From JAOUEA01 sp963762075 (lineage in GTDB: Bacteria; Actinomycetota; UBA4738; HRBIN12), in contig CAVXJC010000007.1 of NCBI GenBank assembly GCA_963762075.1, positions 62,001 through 126,000 on the forward strand: a DNA stretch of 64,000 nucleotides. The letters run 5' to 3'. A model generated the notes under the pieces. It made no database searches. It was given only the letters and a program-made list of their open reading frames with translations, and was not told where the DNA came from. Shown piece after piece: positions 24,872 to 32,297 of this stretch. The number at the start of each line of letters is the position of its first letter. Positions within the stretch are counted from its first letter, which is position 1. The translations under genes were made by a program, and so were the position numbers.

Positions 24872-25315
24872 TCAGCCGCGGAGGGGGCGGCGTTCGAACG
24901 GTATCGACAGGGCGATCGTCGTCCTGGTGTCGACGTTGGCCTTCTCGCGGAGGCGTCGGATCAGGTCCTCCAGGTCGGCCGTCGTGCGCGTGCGCACCTT
25001 GAGCACGTAGTTCGTCTCCCCGGCAACGCTGAGACAGTCCTCGACCTCAGGGAACTCGGCGACCCGGTCGGGCAGATCGTCGGGCTGGCGAGGATCGAGG
25101 GGCGAGGCGGCGATCAGGGCCGTCACGAACAGTCCGAGCGCCTGCGGGTCGACGACCGCCGAGTAGCCGCGGATCACGCCCTGATGCTCGAGCTTGCGCA
25201 CCCGGTCGTGCACCGCCGAGGCCGACAGACCGACGCGCGCCGCCACGTCGGCGTAGGTCGCTCGGGCATCGTCCTGCAGAGCGGCGACGATGTCGCGGTC
25301 TCTCTCATCGAGCAT
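24872..25315 (-). CDS. Lrp/AsnC-family transcriptional regulator
   Basis: A 147-residue regulator. The winged helix-turn-helix (about 3-60; LDERDRDIVAALQDDARAT, then VAARVGLSASAVHDRVRKLE) is followed by an Lrp-type RAM ligand-binding domain (about 65-140) with VEDCLSVAGETNYVLKV. ATG start behind the box TATGAT 6 nt upstream, implying a leaderless transcript. It is divergent from the RT-like gene across a symmetric 90-bp promoter region and lies 83 nt upstream of the lipoprotein-protease pair. It may control itself and either neighbour. Confidence 0.9.
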   Translation of the reverse strand: MLDERDRDIVAALQDDARATYADVAARVGLSASAVHDRVRKLEHQGVIRGYSAVVDPQALGLFVTALIAASPLDPRQPDDLPDRVAEFPEVEDCLSVAGETNYVLKVRTRTTADLEDLIRRLREKANVDTRTTIALSIPFERRPLRG

Positions 25316-25321
25316 GGGGCA

Positions 25322-25400
25322 ATCATAGGTGGCCCTCGGCAGCCATGGACGTCGGCGGGCATCGGCCGATCGCTCCCCGCGGCGACGTTCGACCTATGAC
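25322..25400. promoter_or_regulatory. Symmetric divergent promoter region (Lrp/AsnC gene and RT-like gene)
   Basis: TCATAGGT (25324-25331) and ACCTATGA (25392-25399) are perfect inverted repeats. They hold the -10 boxes of both genes: TATGAT on the minus strand, 6 nt before the Lrp start, and TATGAC on the plus strand, 5 nt before the GTG at 25406. Between them ACGTCG/CGACGT and GCGGG/CCCGC form a second nested dyad around ATCGGCCGAT. It reads best as an operator for an Lrp-type octamer, but as RNA it would also fold into one long hairpin. Confidence 0.5.
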
Positions 25401-25405
25401 CCGGG

Positions 25406-26275
25406 GTGACCTCGAGACGCTGGTGCGGCCGATTGCGCCGACTCCGACGAGCGCGGTACAACCCATTCGAGATCGGCGCCGACCTCCTTCCGGCAGCCGG
25501 CAACGGCATGAGAGGAGGGCGGTTGCATCACATGCGCCCGCCGACATCGTTCGAGCGGGCCGACGGTCCCATCCGACTCGAGGTGGTCTCGAAGCCGGAC
25601 GGGGGATCGCGCCTGCTCGCCCACTTGCCAGAGGGTGACCGACGGCGCTACGAGGCAGCCGTGGCCGCGGTGACGCCCAGGGTCGAACGGGCCTTGGGCG
25701 TGGGCGTCCTCGCGAACCGGGCCCGGACATCGGGCCCGCGACTCGAGCTCGAGCCCTGGAGGCTCGCCCGACGCAGGTACGAGCGAGGGCTGCGTGCCGC
25801 GACGAGCGGGCCGGGCCGCGCCGCCTTCGTCGGCGATGTGCGCGATTGCTACCGCTCGATCAGGCCCGCTACGGTCGACCGGGCACTCGTCGCGATGGGG
25901 GAGACACCCGACCGCATCGAACGCCTCACGACGGTTCTGAGGAGCTTCGAGGCCCGCGGGGGCAGGGGCCTGCCGATCGGACCCGCCCCCTCGGCGGTGC
26001 TGGCCAACGCGGTGCTCGCACCGGTCGACGCTGCGCTCGTGGAATCCGGCGACGGCCCCGTCTATCGCTGGGTCGACGACGTGGTGGTGCTCACCGCCGA
26101 CGTCGCTCGTGCTCGCCGAGTGGCACTCGCGTTCCGTCGCGCATTGAGCGTTCTCGGGCTGTCGGCCAACGAGTCGAAGTGCCGCATCACCGATGACCCG
26201 TTCGTGCTCGTGGCTGCCGCCTCGACGACGTCCATCTCCTGCACCCCGCGGCGTGGCATGATGCGCGCGCCGTGA
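25406..26275 (+). CDS. Short reverse-transcriptase-like protein
   Basis: Contains the ordered motifs of an RNA-directed DNA polymerase palm. RT1-like KPDGGSRLLAHL is at about 65-76; motif A GDVRDCYRSI at about 146-155, with the first catalytic Asp; motif B GLPIGPAPSAVLANAVL at about 191-207; motif C YRWVDDVVVL at about 222-231, with the Asp-Asp pair; motif D LGLSANESKC at about 255-264. The protein ends about 25 residues later, so there is no thumb/maturase, endonuclease or other added domain. The GLPIG form of motif B recalls diversity-generating and uncharacterised RT lineages rather than group II introns. The GTG at 25406 fits a leaderless promoter; ATG at 25532, behind AGAGGAGGG, would give 247 residues. 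The stop overlaps the amidohydrolase start by 4 nt. Activity is unproven. Confidence 0.8.
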   Translation: MTSRRWCGRLRRLRRARYNPFEIGADLLPAAGNGMRGGRLHHMRPPTSFERADGPIRLEVVSKPDGGSRLLAHLPEGDRRRYEAAVAAVTPRVERALGVGVLANRARTSGPRLELEPWRLARRRYERGLRAATSGPGRAAFVGDVRDCYRSIRPATVDRALVAMGETPDRIERLTTVLRSFEARGGRGLPIGPAPSAVLANAVLAPVDAALVESGDGPVYRWVDDVVVLTADVARARRVALAFRRALSVLGLSANESKCRITDDPFVLVAAASTTSISCTPRRGMMRAP

Positions 26276-27781
26276 GGACCCTGTATCGAGCTGCGCTCGT
26301 GCGAACCCAGACCTACCCCGAGTCGGGGGAGTGGTTGCTCGTCGACGACCGGCACGTGCAACGAGTCGGCGTCGGCACACCGCCCGACGCCGACAGGGTG
26401 GTCGACCTTCCCGGGGCGACGATCGTGCCTGGGTTCATCGACAGCCACGTGCATCTCACCGAGACCGGGCTGTCGCTCGCCCAGGGCGATGTCGAGGCCG
26501 CCCGCTCGGCCGGTGACCTCGTCGCGGTGGTGCGGGGCCGGGCAACCGAGGGCGATGGGCCGATCTTCCTGCTCGGTTACGACGAATCGGCATGGGAGCG
26601 GCCGGTCCTTCCGACGATCGACGAGCTCGACGACGTCAGCGCTCGACCTCTGGTTGTGCGCCGCGCCGACGGGCACATCGCGCTCGCCAACCGGGCGGCG
26701 CTCGAGGCCGCGCGTGTGCTCGACCTTCCAGGCGTGGAGCGCGACGGCGCGGGGCAGCCGACGGGACGTCTGACCCGCCAGGCGAACGCTGCGATCGGCC
26801 TGTGGGCCATGACGGTGCTCGACGATCTCGAGCGCCAGGATCTGCAGCTCCAGGCCGCGTCGCTCGCCGCTTCCAGAGGCATCACGGCGGTGCACGAGAT
26901 GTCGATGCCGCACTGGAGCGGCGAGCGCGATCTGGAGGTCCTGCTCGCGCACCGTGAACGTCTGCCCATCGACGCTCTGCCGATCGTCGCTTCCACCGAC
27001 CTCGGTGCCGCCATGCAGCGCGGGCTCTCGGCGATCGGAGGCGATCTTCCGGTCGACGGCTCGATCGGCGCGATGACGGCCTGGGTGAGCGAGCCCTACG
27101 TCGATGGCGCCGACGGATGTCGGCTACTGCGCCGACGACGAGCTGGCGGAGCTCTTCCACGGAGGACATGCGGCCGGGCTGCAGGTGGGGGTGCACGCGA
27201 TCGGGGACCGGGCGATCGATCAGGTCCTCTCGGTGTGGGAACGTGTCTACCACGCGCTCGATTCGCGCGAGCGCCGGCACTTCCGGGCCAGGCGGCATCG
27301 CATCGAGCATTTCGAGATGGTCTCGCCGCCGCAGCTGGAACGCGCCGCGATGCTCGGGCTCGCCGCGTCGGTACAACCGGCGTTCGACGCGACCTGGGGC
27401 ATGCCGGGCGGCCTCTACGAGCAGCGACTGGGGGCGGAACGTGCCCGACGCATGAACCCGTTCCGCACGATGGTGGAACGCGGCATCGAGGTCGGGCTCG
27501 GTTCCGACGCTCCGATAACAGCACTCGACCCGATGCGCGCGATCGATGCGGCCGAGCGCCACCACGATCGAGCGCAGCGGTTGTCGCGGCTCGAGGCGAT
27601 CCGGCTCCACACGATCGGCTCGGCACGCATCGGTCACCAGGAGGGCAAGAAGGGCTCGCTCTCGCCGGGGATGCATGCGGACTTCGCAGCCTTCGGGTCC
27701 GATCCCTTCACCGAACCGTCGCTCGAGGGTCTGCGGCCGATGCTCACGGTCTCGCTGGGCCGGGAGGTCTTCGTCGGATGA
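26272..27781 (+). pseudogene. YtcJ-type amidohydrolase (Amidohydro_3) with a single-base frameshift
   Basis: Metal-dependent amidohydrolase family. Frame 1 encodes the N-terminal part with the metal motif IDSHVHLTE (about 59-67), up to SEPYVDGAD. Frame 2, from 27116 on, continues with GYCADDELAELFHGGH, VHAIGDRAID and GLGSDAPITALDP to a normal end. One extra G at 27115/27116 (GACGGATG where GACGATG would keep the frame) separates them. Removing it gives one protein of about 502 residues, the usual length. It could be a true recent mutation or a sequence error, since codon quality is good on both sides. The GTG start overlaps the RT-like stop (GTGA), so the two are coupled. Confidence 0.85.
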
Positions 27782-27849
27782 GCGCCTTGTCACTCTTTCT
27801 GTGCATCGACGGTTGACCTCTCAGCGTTCGCGGCAGTACCGTGCGGGCC

Positions 27850-27873
27850 GCGCCACCGCTTCGGCGGCGGCGC
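27850..27873 (+). terminator. UUCG-loop hairpin after the amidohydrolase
   Basis: GCGCCACCGC-TTCG-GCGGCGGCGC forms a ten-pair stem with one A-C mismatch and a UUCG tetraloop, 68 nt after the stop. There is no T-run, as is common for actinobacterial terminators. Confidence 0.45.
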
Positions 27874-27896
27874 ACGAGGGTCCGAGTGGCTGAGTA

Positions 27897-27953
27897 GAGA
27901 ACGTGGCGCCCCGGCGTCGCGGCCCCAAAGGTCACTCGGGCCCTCACGTTCTC
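27897..27953 (+). repeat. 9-bp inverted repeat with 39-nt loop
   Basis: GAGAACGTG (27897-27905) and CACGTTCTC (27945-27953) are exact reverse complements. The loop is GC-rich and can fold further (GGCCCC, GGGCCC). It could be part of a small RNA, a second terminator or an operator. Confidence 0.4.
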
Positions 27954-28052
27954 CCCCTCTGTCTTCGGAACGGGAATCTCTCGCGGTGTGCTCGCGTTCA
28001 ATCGGTTCCGTGTGACGTTCGTGCGTCGGTCGATCACGCCGCCGCAACGTGG

Positions 28053-28080
28053 TTGCACGAGCGAGAAGGGGAAGTAGGAT
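28053..28080 (+). promoter_or_regulatory. Sigma-70-type promoter of the DUF4193 gene
   Basis: TTGCAC (28053-28058), a 16-nt spacer and TAGGAT (28075-28080). It would start transcription near 28087, giving a leader of about 35 nt that contains GGAGGGA before the ATG at 28122. Confidence 0.5.
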
Positions 28081-28121
28081 ACGCGCGCATCGAAGGGGTC
28101 CGGCCCTTCGGAGGGAATGAG

Positions 28122-28493
28122 ATGAGCGACACGATGAGCGATATCGAAGAACCGAGCGAAGACGAGGCGCCGTCCGAAGAGCACGACGACGAGGAGCCCA
28201 CCGAGGCCGATCTCGCCGATGCAACCGTGCCTCCCGATCCAGCCACCGGGGGCGACGTCGAGTCGATCCAGGAGCTGCTCGTCAAGCAAGAGGCAGCCGA
28301 CGAGGCCGACGCCGATGAAGAAGAGGAAGCGGTGATCGCTCTCACCAAGGAAGAGCGCCTGGCCGCCGACCCGGCGGAGTCCCGGGTCATCCCGATCCAA
28401 GAGACCGAGTTCGTCTGCAAGCGCTGCTTCCTGGTGAAACATCGCAGCCAGCTGGCCGACAAGAAGCGGACGCTGTGCCGCGACTGCGCCTAG
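28122..28493 (+). CDS. DUF4193-family zinc-finger protein
   Basis: A 123-residue, strongly acidic protein. The first 80 residues are almost all Glu/Asp/Ala/Ser. The conserved C-terminal block EFVCKRCFLVKHRSQL, followed by CRDC, is a four-cysteine zinc site (about 99-122) and matches what I know of DUF4193, an actinobacterial family of unknown function. The ATG at 28122 has GGAGGGA upstream and a good promoter. The next gene begins 19 nt before this one ends, in another frame. Confidence 0.85.
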   Translation: MSDTMSDIEEPSEDEAPSEEHDDEEPTEADLADATVPPDPATGGDVESIQELLVKQEAADEADADEEEEAVIALTKEERLAADPAESRVIPIQETEFVCKRCFLVKHRSQLADKKRTLCRDCA

Positions 28494-30766
28494 AGGCGCG
28501 TCCCGCTCTTCCGCTCGCGCTCCTGATCGCAGCGACCTCGGGTCTGCTGTTGTCGGTGGCCTTCCCCCCGGCGGGTCTTTGGCCCGTTGCGTTCATCGCG
28601 GTGGTGCCCCTGATGTGGCTGCTCACCGCCACCGGACCTCGACGGGGGTTCGCACTGGGGCTCGTGTACGGGCTGGCGTTCCACGGAGCGACGCTGTACT
28701 GGATCCTTCGTTTCGGCGAACTGGCGTGGGTTGCCGTGACCATCGTGTCCGCGCTGTGGCTCGGGGTGTTCGGCGCGCTCGTCCCGGCCTTCCTGCGCCG
28801 TGAGCGCCCCGTGGTGAACGTGCTCGCGATCGCGTCGCTATGGACGGTGCTGGAATGGCTGAAGGGGATGTGGCCGCTCGGAGGATTCTCCTGGGGCACG
28901 ATCGGGGTCTCCCAGGTCGATAACCTCGCCACGGTCCGCCTCGGCACCGTCGCGGGCGTGTGGGGGGTGACGTTCGCCGTCGTCGCGGTCAACGCCGCGC
29001 TGGCTCAGTTCGCCGGCGGGGGAGGGGGGCGCGACGTCACGGTGGGCCGCGCCGGCGCCCTCGCCGGAGCCGCGACGCTCGCGATCGCCCCCTTGGCGTT
29101 GCCGTTCGCGAGCGCCGACGGCCAGGCGATCGACATCGCGACGCTCCAGGTCGATGTGCGCGAAGCCGAGAACCAGACCACGGTGAGCGAGGATCTCCGC
29201 GTCGCGCAGCTGAACATCGCACAGCACCGGCTCTTGGACCAGGGGACTCCGCCCGATCTGGTCGTCTGGGGTGAGGGCGCCCTCGACCCGGCGGCGGCGG
29301 CCGATCCTGCGGTCCGTGAGCTCGTCGCTCGAGTCGTGTCCGAGCTCGGTGTGCCGACGATCGTCGGCGCGGTCATCGATGATGCAGACGGGGGCCAGCA
29401 CACCTCGGTGTTGCAGCTCGACCCGACCGGCGCCGAGGTCGACCGCTACGACAAGACCCATCTCGTGCCCTTCGGCGAGTACATCCCGTTCCGCTCGCGG
29501 CTGGGTTGGATCGACGCGATCGACCAGGTGCCCGTGGATCGAGAGCCCGGGCACGGCACCCGTCTCCTGACCAGCCCGGGCCTGCCGCCGTTCAGCACCC
29601 CGATCTGCTTCGAGAACTCCTTCCCCGCGATCACACGGTCGATCGTCGATCGGGGCGCCGGGTTCGTCGTCGTCCCCGTGAACAACGCCTCGTACGGCTT
29701 CACCGCCGCGAGCGCGCAGCACCTGCAGATGTCGCAGATGCGGGCGATCGAGACCGGGCGCTGGTACGTGAACGCCGCGATCTCGGGCATCAGCGCGTTC
29801 GTGGATCCGGCGGGACGCATCGTCGCCTCGGTCCCGTTGTTCGAGACCGATATCCTTCGCCGCACCATCAGGGCCTCCGACGAACGGACGTGGTACGTGA
29901 GGCTGGGGGACTGGCTCCCCTGGCTCGCCCTCGGATCCCTGGCCGTCGTGTTCGCGGCACCCCCCCGCCGCACGCGCTCCCGTCCTGTCCCGCTTCCCCT
30001 CGGACCCGGTGAGCGTCGCACCCTCGTGATCCTGCCCACCTACGAGGAACGCGCCACCGTGGAGCAGGTGTTGAGGGGCGTCCGCAAGGCTCCGCACGAT
30101 GTCGACCTGCTCGTCGTGGACGACTCGTCGCCCGACGGGACGGCCGCGGTCGTCCGCGACGTGATGTCGACCGAACCACATATCCGACTCGTTCAGCGGC
30201 CGCATCGCTCCGGGCTCGCGAGCGCCTACCTCGAAGGGTTCCTCCGGGCGCTCGACGAGGGTTACGACCTGATCGTCGAGATGGATTCGGACCTCTCACA
30301 CGATCCCGCGGAGCTGCCGAGGCTGCTCGACGCGGCCGCCGCGGGCGCCGATCTCGCCGTCGGAAGCCGGTACGTACCGGGCGGCTCGGTGTCGAATTGG
30401 AGTCGGGCCCGCGTCGCCTTATCGCGAGCAGGCAACACCTATGCGCGCTTCATGCTCGGTCTCCCGCTGCATGACGCCACGAGCGGGTTCCGTGTCTACC
30501 GGCGGGCGCTCCTCGCCGAGCTCATGACCAACCGGATCGCCTCGGAGGGGTACGGTTTCCAGATCGAGTTGGTCATGCGATCCTGGCAGCTCGGAGCCAC
30601 CTTGGTCGAGGTGCCGATCACGTTCCGCGAACGTGAGCACGGGCACTCGAAGATCTCACGCCGAATCGTCGTCGAGGCCCTGTGGCTCGTGACCCGCTGG
30701 GGCGTGACCGACCGGCTCAAGGCCAGGAACTCGAGGGGAACGATGTTGGACCCCGCTTCCCCATAA
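28475..30766 (+). CDS. lnt: Apolipoprotein N-acyltransferase fused to dolichol-phosphate mannose synthase (Lnt-Ppm1)
   Basis: Bifunctional envelope enzyme of 763 residues. The N-terminal Lnt domain (about 1-500) has several membrane helices and a nitrilase-fold catalytic part with Glu267 (WGEGALDP), Lys327 (YDKTHLVPFGEY) and Cys378 (PICFENSF), the E-K-C triad that N-acylates lipoproteins. The C-terminal GT2 domain (about 510-763) starts LVILPTYEE and has VDDSSPDGT and the catalytic DxD in MDSDLSHDP; it makes polyprenyl-phosphate mannose for protein and lipoglycan mannosylation. The same fusion occurs in M. tuberculosis Ppm1 (Rv2051c). GTG start within the DUF4193 gene. Confidence 0.93.
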   Translation: MPRLRLEARPALPLALLIAATSGLLLSVAFPPAGLWPVAFIAVVPLMWLLTATGPRRGFALGLVYGLAFHGATLYWILRFGELAWVAVTIVSALWLGVFGALVPAFLRRERPVVNVLAIASLWTVLEWLKGMWPLGGFSWGTIGVSQVDNLATVRLGTVAGVWGVTFAVVAVNAALAQFAGGGGGRDVTVGRAGALAGAATLAIAPLALPFASADGQAIDIATLQVDVREAENQTTVSEDLRVAQLNIAQHRLLDQGTPPDLVVWGEGALDPAAAADPAVRELVARVVSELGVPTIVGAVIDDADGGQHTSVLQLDPTGAEVDRYDKTHLVPFGEYIPFRSRLGWIDAIDQVPVDREPGHGTRLLTSPGLPPFSTPICFENSFPAITRSIVDRGAGFVVVPVNNASYGFTAASAQHLQMSQMRAIETGRWYVNAAISGISAFVDPAGRIVASVPLFETDILRRTIRASDERTWYVRLGDWLPWLALGSLAVVFAAPPRRTRSRPVPLPLGPGERRTLVILPTYEERATVEQVLRGVRKAPHDVDLLVVDDSSPDGTAAVVRDVMSTEPHIRLVQRPHRSGLASAYLEGFLRALDEGYDLIVEMDSDLSHDPAELPRLLDAAAAGADLAVGSRYVPGGSVSNWSRARVALSRAGNTYARFMLGLPLHDATSGFRVYRRALLAELMTNRIASEGYGFQIELVMRSWQLGATLVEVPITFREREHGHSKISRRIVVEALWLVTRWGVTDRLKARNSRGTMLDPASP

Positions 30767-30777
30767 TGTGCATTATG
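30762..30777. repeat. AT-rich 16-bp palindrome between convergent stops
   Basis: CATAATG-TG-CATTATG has 7-bp perfect arms and includes the lnt stop codon. It lies just before the gcvPB stop on the other strand. It stands out by AT content in a GC-rich region; it may be a protein-binding site or a shared weak terminator. Confidence 0.4.
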
Positions 30778-30781
30778 TCAC

Positions 30782-32297
30782 TTAGTCAGAAGAGAGGCCC
30801 TCATCGTCCCGCCCCCACCGCAATCGCAGTCGCCGGGCGGCCTTCGCCTCGTCGAGGCGCCGAACCGGCGTGGTCACGGGCGCTTCGCGGAGAAGGTCGG
30901 GGTTCGTGTGCGCCTCGCGTGCCGCCTGCAGGAACGCATCGGCCATGGCGTCGAGGGTCTGCTTCGACTCGGTCTCCGTCGGTTCCACCATCATCGCCTC
31001 GTCGACCACGAGCGGGAAGTACACCGTCGAAGGGTGGTAGCCGAGATCGATCAAGCGCTTCGCGACATCCATCGCTCGGACCCCCGTCTCGCGCTTGAGG
31101 GACGAGGCCGTCGAGACGAACTCGTGCATCGGCGGCGCATCGGGATAGGCGAGCGGGAAGGCCTGGCTGAGCCGGGCGGCGAGGTAGTTCGCGTTCAACG
31201 ACGGCGAGCTCGCTCACCCCCGTCAGTCCGTCACCTCCGTGGGCGAAGACATAGGCGTAGGCGCGAACCAGCACCCCGACGTTCCCGTGGAAGCCGTGGA
31301 GCCTGCCGATCGATCTGGGACGGTCGCGATCCCACCGGAACGCGCCGCCATCGTCGCGAACGATGATCGGCGCCGGCAGGTATTCGACGAGACGGTCGGT
31401 CACACCCACGGGTCCGGCACCCGGTCCTCCCCCGCCGTGGGGCGTCGCGAACGTCTTGTGGGTATTGATGTGCACGATGTCGAAGCCCATGTCGCCCGGG
31501 CGCGTCTTGCCCATGATGGCATTGAGGTTGGCGCCGTCGTAGTAGACGAGCGCGCCCGCCGAGTGCAGCATGCCGGTGATCTCCTCGATCCGCTCCTCGA
31601 AGAGTCCGAGCGTGTTCGGGTTCGTGAGCATGAGGCCCGCGACATCGTCGTCGACGAGCCCGCGGAGGGCCTCGACATCGACGAGACCCCGGTCGTCGGA
31701 TGGCACGTTCACCGCGTCGAAGCCCGCCAACCGAACGCTCGCCGGGTTCGTGCCATGCGCCGCATCGGGGATGAGCACCTTCCCGCGTGCGCCCCCCGTG
31801 GCGCGTGGGTCGTCATGGAAGGCCCGCATGATCAAGAGTCCGGTCATCTCCCCGCACGCGCCAGCGGGCGGTTGCATCGTGGCTCGGGCCATGCCCGTGA
31901 CCTCGCAGAGAGCCCGTTCGAGGCGCCAGAGCATCTCCAGCGTGCCCTGCACGGTGGCGTCGGGCTGCAGTGGATGGGCCCGCTGGAACCCAGGGAACGC
32001 CGCCACGGTCTCGGCGACCTTCGGGTTGTATTTCATCGTGCACGAGCCGAGCGGGTAGGGGCCCGTGTCGACCCCGTAGTTCTGTTGGGAGAGCCTCGTG
32101 TAATGGCGCACGAGATCGATCTCGGCCACCTGCGGCAGCTCGGGTGGCCGTGCGCGCGCGTGCGCGGCGGGCAGGTCCGCCTCAGGCACGTCGAGCGGCG
32201 CGAACGCAGAGGCTCTGCGCCCGGGCGAGGACCGCTCCATGATCGTGCCGAGGGACGCGGCGGGGCCCTGCGTGCGTATCGGTGCACCCTCGCTCAC
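30782..32297 (-). pseudogene. gcvPB: Glycine dehydrogenase (decarboxylating) subunit 2, GcvPB, with a single-base frameshift
   Basis: PLP-dependent half of the split P-protein of the glycine cleavage system. The first 366 residues include PYPLGSCTMKYNPK and the PLP-lysine block NTHKTFATPHGGGGPG. The frame is then broken at 31199 by one extra base. The next frame resumes exactly with LNANYLAARLSQAF and PPMHEFV, and runs to a normal end. Without the extra base the protein would be about 504 residues, the usual length. Mutation or sequence error are both possible. Its start overlaps the gcvPA stop by 4 nt. Confidence 0.88.

Larger units (their letters stand above)
27782..28121 (+). other. 340-nt non-coding interval with hairpins and a promoter
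   Basis: No gene of supported coding quality is seen here. The interval holds a UUCG-loop hairpin at 27850-27873, a 9-bp inverted repeat at 27897-27953, and a sigma-70-type promoter at 28053-28080 for the DUF4193 gene. A stretch near 27880 looks vaguely like a tRNA D-arm, but no tRNA cloverleaf can be completed. Confidence 0.55.

Noticed and set aside
25324..25399. Retron-type msr/msd RNA upstream of the RT-like gene
   Set aside because: The pairing is explained at least as well by mirrored promoters and an operator, and no branching-G context or typical a1/a2 layout could be shown. Kept as a finding, not as an ncRNA feature.
27876..27960. Possible tRNA or SRP RNA in the gap after the amidohydrolase
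   Set aside because: A D-arm-like string is present, but no acceptor or T-arm can be paired, and the SRP core sequence is missing.
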